A DNA stretch of 48,224 bases from an uncultured Finegoldia sp. (GTDB lineage Bacteria; Bacillota; Clostridia; Tissierellales; Peptoniphilaceae), in NCBI RefSeq assembly GCF_900766215.1, contig NZ_CAAFUQ010000034.1:1-48224 (forward strand), written 5' to 3'. Shown piece after piece: positions 42,257 through 48,224 of this stretch (positions are counted from its first letter, which is position 1; each line of letters opens with the position of its first letter). The notes beneath the pieces were generated by a model that saw only the letters and a program-made list of their open reading frames with translations, was not told where the DNA came from and ran no database searches. The translations under genes and the position numbers were made by a program.

Positions 42257-42766
42257 ATGAAAGAGAATTTAAAAAAAATAATTTTGTACGAGAAAAGTTA
42301 CGAGGTTTCGAAAATAATATTGGTTTTATTGACGTCTGTACTATTTTTGAAATGTGCGAAGGTTGACCATGTTTTTGTCAAATCGTTTTTTATAACTGTG
42401 TTTTCATTCGTACCGATAATAGGAGCGGGAGTGTATTTTGTTCCAGCAATCATTCTTAATTTATTAGAATCAAATACACTCAATTTGGCGATTTACGTGT
42501 GGTTGTTATTGGTAGTAATATGTATTGACAGAATACTCTACAGTGTTTTTTATGATTTGCCGTTTGATTACAGCCCGATATCTTATGTGATTATGGGAAT
42601 GATTTTATATTTGATATTTGGGAAATACACATTGTTGGTGTTCACACTTTCAGTGTGTGCAGTTACAGTGTACAACAACTACAACAAGTATAAGAAAACA
42701 AAAGTTTTTTACAAAAAAGCAACGTTTAATTTTATTGATTTGAAACAAATTATACAAGAGAAATAG
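42257..42766 (+). CDS. Small membrane protein resembling the C-terminal half of AI-2E transporters
   Basis: A 169-residue protein with four or five hydrophobic segments (about 17-35, 43-71, 76-95, 107-124 and 125-139) and a basic C-terminus. The segment FVPIIGAGVYFVPAIIL followed by IDRILYSVFY recalls the conserved core of AI-2E/YdiK-type exporters (PxxGxxxxxiPA ... iDn). Those proteins are about twice as long, so this is either a half-size relative or a decayed gene. The ribosome site is weak and the start lies one base after the pgi stop, so translation is probably coupled. Confidence 0.65.
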   Translation: MKENLKKIILYEKSYEVSKIILVLLTSVLFLKCAKVDHVFVKSFFITVFSFVPIIGAGVYFVPAIILNLLESNTLNLAIYVWLLLVVICIDRILYSVFYDLPFDYSPISYVIMGMILYLIFGKYTLLVFTLSVCAVTVYNNYNKYKKTKVFYKKATFNFIDLKQIIQEK

Positions 42767-42782
42767 AAATACGGAGGAAATA

Positions 42783-44234
42783 GTGGAAAAATTATTGATT
42801 GCAAGAGGAAATGAGGATATCGAACTTATTTCAAATAAAGTGAACCAACATGGGCTTATCGTCGGAGCTACAGGAAGCGGAAAAACTGTTACATTAAAAG
42901 TGTTGTGCGAATATTTCTCCGATTTGGGAGTGCCAACTATTTTGTCGGATGTAAAGGGAGACTTGTCAAACTTGGCATCTGTAGGTGAAATGAATGACAA
43001 CTTGAAATCTAGACTTGATGAAATGAATATTACAGATTTTAATTTCAAAAACTATCCTGTAAATTTATGGGATGTTTACGGAGAAACTGGACTTCCATTG
43101 AGAGTTTCAGTTTCTGAAATGGGTCCGATTTTGTTATCGCAAATTTTGGATTTGAACGATACACAAGCTGGAATTTTGAATATTGCATTCAGGGTTTCAG
43201 ATGAGGAAGGACTATTGTTGTTGGACATAAAAGATTTACGTTCTATGCTTAATCATTTGTCAGACAACAGGGAAGTTTATTCAAAAAAATACGGAAATAT
43301 CACAACTCAAAGTATCAGTGCAATCATGAGAAAATTATTGTACATTGAAGATATGGGTGCAGATAAATTCTTGGGAGAACCAAGTTTGGATATAAGAGAT
43401 TTGATGAAGACAGATTCTGATGGACGCGGATTTGTGAATATAATTTCTGCGGCAAAACTTATCAACGACAAAAACTTGTATTCGATGTTTTTGTTGTGGT
43501 TGTTGTCAGAACTTTTCGAATCTTTGCCAGAAGTTGGCAATCCGGAAATTCCAAAACTCGTGTTCTTCTTTGACGAAGCACATTTGTTATTCGACAATGC
43601 AAACAAAATGATAATGGATAAAATCGAACAAGTCGTAAGACTTATTCGTTCAAAAGGCGTGGGGATATTTTTCGTAACACAAAATCCTTTGGACATTCCA
43701 GATTCGATTTCTTCACAACTTGGAAATAGGATTGTTCATCAATTAAGGGCCTTTTCTCCAAAAGAATTGAAAGCTGTGCAAAAAGTTTCCGAAACTTTCA
43801 GAGCAAATGAAGATATGAATGTTAAAGACGAGATTGTAAATTTGAGAACTGGTGAAGCGTTGATATCATTCTTGGATGAAAAAGGAGCGCCAAGCATTAC
43901 AAAAAAAGGGCTAGTTCTCCCACCACATTCATCATTTACACCGCTTTCTTCAGGCGATGTAGACTATATTGTGAAAAATTCTGATTTGAATCAAAAATAT
44001 GCACAATCAATAGACAGGGAATCTGCATATGAAATTTTGCAAAAAAAATTACAAAATCAAATCAAAGAAGAGCCCGAAAAACAAACTAAGAAGTCCACTA
44101 AACAAGAAAAATCTCCTATAGAAGATTTTGCAACTAAAAGCATTAACTCAATGTTAGGTAGTTTTACTAGACAAATCGGTCGAGATATTGCTCGTGGGGT
44201 ATTCGGATCAATCAAAAAGAGTATAAAATTTTAA
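42783..44234 (+). CDS. HerA-like ATPase (DUF853 type)
   Basis: A 483-residue RecA/FtsK-HerA-fold ATPase. Walker A is GATGSGKT (28-35), Walker B is LVFFFDEAHLLFD with Asp264/Glu265, and FVTQNPLDIPDSISSQLGNR carries the sensor and arginine-finger region. The C-terminal ~70 residues are Lys/Glu-rich and then amphipathic. HerA relatives move along DNA, but this DUF853 branch has no firmly known role, and no NurA-type nuclease is adjacent. The start is GTG after GGAGG. It is last in the operon, followed by a strong terminator. Confidence 0.9.
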   Translation: MEKLLIARGNEDIELISNKVNQHGLIVGATGSGKTVTLKVLCEYFSDLGVPTILSDVKGDLSNLASVGEMNDNLKSRLDEMNITDFNFKNYPVNLWDVYGETGLPLRVSVSEMGPILLSQILDLNDTQAGILNIAFRVSDEEGLLLLDIKDLRSMLNHLSDNREVYSKKYGNITTQSISAIMRKLLYIEDMGADKFLGEPSLDIRDLMKTDSDGRGFVNIISAAKLINDKNLYSMFLLWLLSELFESLPEVGNPEIPKLVFFFDEAHLLFDNANKMIMDKIEQVVRLIRSKGVGIFFVTQNPLDIPDSISSQLGNRIVHQLRAFSPKELKAVQKVSETFRANEDMNVKDEIVNLRTGEALISFLDEKGAPSITKKGLVLPPHSSFTPLSSGDVDYIVKNSDLNQKYAQSIDRESAYEILQKKLQNQIKEEPEKQTKKSTKQEKSPIEDFATKSINSMLGSFTRQIGRDIARGVFGSIKKSIKF

Positions 44235-44262
44235 AAAACCTCCCAGATGGGAGGTTTTTGTA
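44235..44262. terminator. Bidirectional rho-independent terminator
   Basis: AAAAACCTCCCA and TGGGAGGTTTTT pair around GA. It lies between converging genes and suits both strands. Confidence 0.9.
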
Positions 44263-44268
44263 TGCAAG

Positions 44269-44973
44269 TTATTGTTTTTCAGCACTCAATACCAATGGCC
44301 TAGAATTTTCCTTATCAAAATCTGATTTATTAAAACCACCGTATATTTTTATATTTTTAAAACCATTTTGTTCTAAAAGTGTTACTAATTCATCGGATGT
44401 TATTGGAAATAAATTAACGTCGTTTTCAATGGATTTATCACCTGCTGTCATAACTGTGTTAAATCGTATAAAATCACCATTTCTAAAATATTTTCTTACA
44501 AATTCCACTTTTTCGTTTTTGATAGTAGGAAGATTTCCTAAGTAATCATCATCTACTTGTAAAAATGGATGGAAATTAATGATTTGAATTACAAGATTAC
44601 CTTTTGTGTCTAACTTGTCGTAGCATTTTTTCAAAAATTCACTTATTTTTTCTGTTGAATCCAAATGAACTAATGAATTTCCGATGCAATAAATCAAACC
44701 GAAGCTGTCTTCTAATTTATCGATATCAAGCATATTCATTTGAATTGCTTTGATTTTGTTTTCGCTAATCGCTTTATCGACAAATTTTTCTTCCAAATCT
44801 ATTCCCAAAACATCGTAGCCTTTATCTTGGAGTTTCTTGGCGACTTTTCCTGTGGCGCATGCAACATCCAAGATTTTACCGTGAGCATGTTCTGCTAAGA
44901 AACTAATTTGCTTATCATTTGGCTTGAAAATATCTTCGTAATTATCAGAAATTGAATTGTAAAAATCACTCAT
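44269..44973 (-). CDS. Class I SAM-dependent methyltransferase
   Basis: A 234-residue methyltransferase with the SAM-binding motif ILDVACATGKVAKKL (34-48), the acidic end of strand two in GIDLEEKFV, and GLIYCIGNSLVHL in the motif IV region. The substrate cannot be told; the fold suits a small molecule. The ribosome site AGAGGTGA precedes the ATG. It is monocistronic on the minus strand between two plus-strand operons. Confidence 0.9.
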   Translation of the reverse strand: MSDFYNSISDNYEDIFKPNDKQISFLAEHAHGKILDVACATGKVAKKLQDKGYDVLGIDLEEKFVDKAISENKIKAIQMNMLDIDKLEDSFGLIYCIGNSLVHLDSTEKISEFLKKCYDKLDTKGNLVIQIINFHPFLQVDDDYLGNLPTIKNEKVEFVRKYFRNGDFIRFNTVMTAGDKSIENDVNLFPITSDELVTLLEQNGFKNIKIYGGFNKSDFDKENSRPLVLSAEKQ

Positions 44974-45086
44974 ATAATCACCTCTAATGTATTTATACCC
45001 AAAAGAATGTTACAATTTTATAAAGTTGTCATAATTTTGTAATAATTTCAAATCCTGTGATATAATTAGATAAATGAGGTGAAAAC

Positions 45087-46067
45087 TTGATACGTAATAA
45101 TCACGATAGATTTCTAGAAAAAAAAAGAAGATGCGCAGTAAAACGAAGGATTGTGTTTTCTGTATTTCTTCTAGTAATTCTATTTTCAATCATAAAAGTA
45201 AAAAACGATAGACAAGAGCATGCATCTGAACAAAAACAAGCTGAGATAGCTCAGGAGAAAAAAACTTCCGTACAACAAGACTCCAAACCAGAAAAACCAG
45301 TGGAAAAAGAGAAAACTGATGAGGAAGTTTTTGAAGAAATCAAAAAAACTGAAAATATTTACCAAAACACATTTAAGAGAAATGAATTGTTGCACAATTT
45401 GGAAGTTTACGCTAAGTACAATCCCAATGCAAAATTAGTGATGAAAAACGCTGATGATATTCATCCATCCCTTTTAAAACTTGCTGGTAATAACTACACT
45501 GCGGTTAATTTCGTGGCGAAAACAATTGATTCTACAATAAAAAACAACTATTCATATCCAGAAAACGCAAATAATTCAAATGTGCCATTGTATTTGCAGT
45601 GGGACAAGAGATGGGGTTATGAAAAATACGGATACGGAATTATAGGATTCACAGGATGTGGGCCGACAAGTTGCGCTATGGCGATGTCGTATTTGAAAAA
45701 CGATCCTTCAATCACTCCTGCAAAAATAGCAGAAGAAAGTGATCGCAACGGATATTCGTCATCAGAAGGAACAAGCTGGGGATTTTATCCTTATATCGCA
45801 AGAAAATACGGATTGAAAGCTGTGCAAATGGATGCGAATTATAATGTTATAAAAGAGAATATAAAAAAAGGAAATCCGATTCTAATTTCTGTAAAACCTG
45901 GTGATTTCACACAAACGGGACATGTTATGGTGATTTCGGGAATAGATTCAAATGGCAATATTATAATTAACGATCCGAATAGTTTTACTAATTCACAAAA
46001 ATCATGGAAATATGACAGATTACAACCACAAATCAAAGCGATGTGGGTGTTTAGTAATGGAGTATAA
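45087..46067 (+). CDS. Membrane-anchored C39-like cysteine peptidase
   Basis: A 326-residue protein with one N-terminal membrane helix (about 21-37), a Glu/Lys/Gln/Pro linker (about 40-90), and a C-terminal extracellular peptidase_C39_2 domain. The domain begins VPLYLQWDKRWG. The catalytic Cys191 is in GFTGCGPTSCAM and His279 in GHVMVIS, followed by the Asn/Asp of NDPN. It has no ABC transporter fusion, so it is not a bacteriocin-leader peptidase in the usual sense. The start is TTG after GAGGTG, with an extended -10 near 45058-45066. It leads a four-gene operon. Confidence 0.88.
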   Translation: MIRNNHDRFLEKKRRCAVKRRIVFSVFLLVILFSIIKVKNDRQEHASEQKQAEIAQEKKTSVQQDSKPEKPVEKEKTDEEVFEEIKKTENIYQNTFKRNELLHNLEVYAKYNPNAKLVMKNADDIHPSLLKLAGNNYTAVNFVAKTIDSTIKNNYSYPENANNSNVPLYLQWDKRWGYEKYGYGIIGFTGCGPTSCAMAMSYLKNDPSITPAKIAEESDRNGYSSSEGTSWGFYPYIARKYGLKAVQMDANYNVIKENIKKGNPILISVKPGDFTQTGHVMVISGIDSNGNIIINDPNSFTNSQKSWKYDRLQPQIKAMWVFSNGV

Positions 46068-46772
46068 ATGAAAAAATACACAAAATACAAAAAAGATCTT
46101 GAATATTCTTATACAATGGGACCTTTTCCAACTTATGAACTTATTGAAAAAAGGGATGATATAGTTGAGGAGGTCTTAATTTCTGAGGATTTCAATGACA
46201 CAGAAAAACTAATAAATATATTAAAAGACAAGAAAATTCCCTATACGATTTCAAGTAAACAAATAAACAAAATTTCATTAAAAGATAAGGAATACGTGAT
46301 TGGAGTTTTCAAAAAGCAAAAATCACAATTGCAAGAAAAAAACCATATAATTTTGGACGGAATAGACAACATGGGAAATCTCGGCACGATTATGAGAAGT
46401 ATGCTTGCATTTGGATATAAGGATTTGGCTTTGATATCAAATACGTGTGATGTTTACAATCCTAAAGTTATCCGTGCGAGCATGGGAGCTTTCTTCAAAT
46501 TGAACATCCAAAGATTTGATAATTTACAAGATTACAAGAAGAATTTCCCAGAAAATAAGATTTATTCGTTTTTGTTAGATGAAAGTTCAAATGAACTTAG
46601 TGATGTGAAGTTCAATGAGCCATTTAGCTTGGCGTTTGGAAATGAGGGAGCAGGGCTTCCACAAGAATACTACAATGAAAATAAGATTTTCATCAATCAA
46701 TCAAAGGATGTGGATTCTTTGAATTTGCCAATAGCTTGCTCTATTGCAATGTATGAATCGAAGGTGATTTAA
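46068..46772 (+). CDS. TrmH/SpoU-family RNA 2'-O-methyltransferase
   Basis: A 234-residue SPOUT methyltransferase. The N-terminal ~80 residues are a substrate-binding domain. The knotted SAM-binding fold follows, with the family motifs DNMGNLGTIMRS (motif 1), LAFGNEGAGLPQEYY (motif 2) and LNLPIACSIAMYE (motif 3). The target is probably 23S rRNA or tRNA ribose. It begins directly after the stop of the C39-like gene, with GGAG inside it. Confidence 0.93.
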   Translation: MKKYTKYKKDLEYSYTMGPFPTYELIEKRDDIVEEVLISEDFNDTEKLINILKDKKIPYTISSKQINKISLKDKEYVIGVFKKQKSQLQEKNHIILDGIDNMGNLGTIMRSMLAFGYKDLALISNTCDVYNPKVIRASMGAFFKLNIQRFDNLQDYKKNFPENKIYSFLLDESSNELSDVKFNEPFSLAFGNEGAGLPQEYYNENKIFINQSKDVDSLNLPIACSIAMYESKVI

Positions 46773-47467
46773 TGAAAAGAGTATTTGTATTTGATTTGGA
46801 CGGAACGTTGATAGATTCTATTGAAATGATAAATAATTGTTTCAATCACATTACTAAAAGCTACGGACTGAAACCTGTTGAAAAGGACAAATTTAATTAT
46901 TTTCTTGGAGATGGACCTAAAATTTTGGTGGAAAAATCTCTCAATTATTTAATAGAGCGCGATAATTTGGATGAAGCAGTGATTAATTCAAAATTTACTG
47001 AAATCTACGACAGCTATATTGAGTATTACAATGGTTACAACGATACGAAAACACAATTGTATCCACACATAAGAGAAAGTCTCGATAAATTAAAAGAAAT
47101 GGGAGGGACTATTTGCGTGTGCACGAATAAGACACTTCCTGCAGCAGAAAAAATCCTGAACAATTTATTTCCACAAGGCTATTTTGATTATGTGTCCGCA
47201 TTGGAAGATGAAACCAAAAGAAAGCCTAATCCATTTTTGCTAGAAAAAATCGTGGAAGATTTGGATATTAAAAAAGAAGAGATTGTATATTTTGGAGACA
47301 CAGACACAGACATTAAGACATGCAAAAATGCGGACGTAACAAGTGTCGGTGTTGAATGGGGATTTAGAGAAAGAGAAGAACTTGTAGAATCGGGAGCAGA
47401 TTTTGTGATTTCTGATCAAAGAAGGATAGTTGATTTTTATGGAGAATTACCAAAAAATATTGGATAA
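46772..47467 (+). CDS. HAD-superfamily hydrolase (phosphoglycolate-phosphatase-like)
   Basis: A 231-residue HAD phosphatase. Motif I is FDLDGTLIDS with Asp8 and Asp10, motif II the Thr/Ser in CVCTNKT, motif III Lys in KRKPNP, and motif IV GDTDTDIKTC. A helical cap (about 15-85) places it with the Gph/PpaX type; the true substrate is unknown. The ATG overlaps the previous stop by one base (TAATG). It overlaps queH by about 29 bases. Confidence 0.93.
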   Translation: MKRVFVFDLDGTLIDSIEMINNCFNHITKSYGLKPVEKDKFNYFLGDGPKILVEKSLNYLIERDNLDEAVINSKFTEIYDSYIEYYNGYNDTKTQLYPHIRESLDKLKEMGGTICVCTNKTLPAAEKILNNLFPQGYFDYVSALEDETKRKPNPFLLEKIVEDLDIKKEEIVYFGDTDTDIKTCKNADVTSVGVEWGFREREELVESGADFVISDQRRIVDFYGELPKNIG

Positions 47468-48059
47468 GACAATTGAAAATCTAAACGGTGGAGAAACTCT
47501 ACTTCTACACAGTTGCTGTGGACCATGTTCAAGTTATGTGCTGGAATATTTGTCACAATATTTTAAGATAACTATTTTGTTTTACAATCCAAATATAAGT
47601 CCTAAATCTGAGTTCGATAAAAGAGTAGTGGAACAAAAAAAAGTAATCGCAAATACAAAAGCAAAATATCCTATAGATATAATTGTCGACAAATACAATC
47701 CGGATGAATTCTACGAAAGAGTTGCACCATACAAGGATTTGGGAGAAAAATCAAAGCGCTGCTATGAGTGTTACGATTTGAGAATTGATAGAACTTTTGA
47801 GATTGCAGATGAAATGGGTTTTGATTTTGTAACGACTACTTTGTCTGTTAGCCCTCACAAAAACAGCGAATGGATTAACGAAATCGGAGAACAATTAGAG
47901 AAAAGCCATAAAACGAAATTTTTGCATTCTGATTTTAAGAAGAAAAATGGCTACAAAAGATCCATCGAATTGTCAAAGGAATTTGATTTGTACAGGCAGG
48001 ATTACTGCGGATGTGTTTACAGTAAGAAGGAAGCAGAACAACGACATCAAAATAATTAA
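47439..48059 (+). CDS. queH: Epoxyqueuosine reductase QueH
   Basis: A roughly 206-residue enzyme that reduces epoxyqueuosine to queuosine at the tRNA wobble base; it is the non-cobalamin replacement for QueG. The metal-binding cysteines are visible in LHSCCGPCS, RCYECYDLR and DYCGCVYS. The frame extends three codons to a TTG at 47430, but GAAGGA is only three bases from it. The ATG at 47439 is 12 bases away and is preferred, with some doubt. No other queuosine genes are nearby. Confidence 0.92.
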   Translation: MENYQKILDKTIENLNGGETLLLHSCCGPCSSYVLEYLSQYFKITILFYNPNISPKSEFDKRVVEQKKVIANTKAKYPIDIIVDKYNPDEFYERVAPYKDLGEKSKRCYECYDLRIDRTFEIADEMGFDFVTTTLSVSPHKNSEWINEIGEQLEKSHKTKFLHSDFKKKNGYKRSIELSKEFDLYRQDYCGCVYSKKEAEQRHQNN

Positions 48060-48086
48060 TCGGCGATAATTATCGCCGATTTTTTG
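48059..48086 (+). terminator. Rho-independent terminator
   Basis: ATCGGCGATAATTATCGCCGAT is a perfect palindrome followed by TTTTT. It overlaps the last base of the queH stop codon. Confidence 0.92.
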
Positions 48087-48108
48087 TAAGAAGAAAACCC
48101 CCAGTTAG

Positions 48109-48224
48109 TGAACTGACCCCAAAAAGTTGGACCTAAAACCAACTTAGAGGAGGTCAGTTTTTTCATGAAAAAATATAGTACAGAATTTAAGATGAAAATA
48201 GTACAAGAATACTTAAATGAAGAA
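48109..48224 (+). mobile_element. Left end of an IS3-family insertion sequence (runs off the window)
   Basis: TGAACTGACCCCAAAAAGTTGG matches the terminal inverted-repeat style of IS3-family (IS150 subgroup) elements, followed by a transposase OrfA start. AACTGACC (48111-48118) and GGTCAGTT (48152-48159) can close a fold-back that includes the inner stem AAGTTGG/CCAACTT and is followed by a T run. Only the first ~116 bp are visible. Confidence 0.82.
48165..48224 (+). CDS. IS3-family transposase OrfA, N-terminal fragment (cut by window end)
   Basis: The ATG at 48165 opens 20 codons (MKKYSTEFKMKIVQEYLNEE) to the window edge. They match the beginning of the helix-turn-helix domain of IS3-family OrfA proteins. 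GAGGAGG lies 11 bases upstream, within a predicted fold-back that could hide it when transcription enters from outside. Whether the copy is intact cannot be judged. Confidence 0.85.
   Translation, partial: MKKYSTEFKMKIVQEYLNEE

Noticed and set aside
45087..46067. A bacteriocin-processing ABC transporter with C39 domain
   Set aside because: The protein has the C39-like fold and one membrane anchor but no ABC ATPase or permease domain, and no leader peptide substrate lies beside it.

Overview
The window is AT-rich, densely packed Gram-positive DNA with strong AGGAGG-type ribosome binding sites and several TTG or GTG starts. The gene set (Opp peptide importer, PAS-SpoIIE phosphatase, QueH, M16C peptidase, PadR-DUF1700/DUF4097 pair) points to an anaerobic member of the Bacillota. 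An anaerobic coccus such as Finegoldia, Peptoniphilus or Anaerococcus is my best guess; this is inferred from gene content and codon style, not from a marker gene. No rRNA, tRNA or CRISPR array was recognised.

Layout. 1-441 is non-coding and holds pieces of a palindromic intergenic repeat. 442-3195 (minus) encodes a YihY-type membrane protein and an S9 peptidase. 3196-3579 holds a cluster of DnaA-box-like 9-mers. 3580-8397 has a small membrane protein, an ABC exporter, and a type IV pilus/type II secretion ATPase-PilC pair without pilins. 8569-11469 (minus) is an M16C zinc peptidase. 11643-15323 has exonuclease III, an RmlD-like reductase, a dicarboxylate/amino-acid symporter and a VTT-domain membrane protein.

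15425-18981 is the most unusual part. A small secreted protein, two membrane proteins and an ABC ATPase form a tight operon with its own strong promoter. It is bracketed by a perfect 66-bp direct repeat of the 3' end of murF. This looks like a bacteriocin-like or other secreted-peptide cassette inserted at the end of murF. It contains a perfect 14-bp inverted repeat inside the first permease gene.

18910-21329 (minus) is murF-ddl (peptidoglycan precursor synthesis). 21502-26319 is glgP, a thioredoxin-like gene, corA, an unknown gene and folA, followed by a long palindromic repeat at 26344-26510. 26630-28740 pairs a zinc-ribbon membrane protein with a PfkB-family protein whose catalytic-site motifs are degenerate. 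28741-29289 is a long leader with a perfect consensus promoter driving oppDFBCA (29290-35000). Next come a TPR/SH3-like surface protein, DNA polymerase IV, and a PadR regulator with a DUF1700/DUF4097 protein.

38729-44234 is a five-gene operon: THUMP methyltransferase, PAS-PP2C phosphatase, glucose-6-phosphate isomerase, an AI-2E-like fragment and a HerA-like ATPase. A minus-strand methyltransferase follows. 45087-48059 encodes a C39-like peptidase, a TrmH-type methyltransferase, a HAD phosphatase and QueH. The window ends inside the left end of an IS3-family insertion sequence (48109 to the edge).

Themes are peptide uptake and proteolysis (S9, M16C, C39-like, Opp), cell-wall precursor synthesis, glycogen/hexose phosphate use, and nucleic-acid modification and repair.
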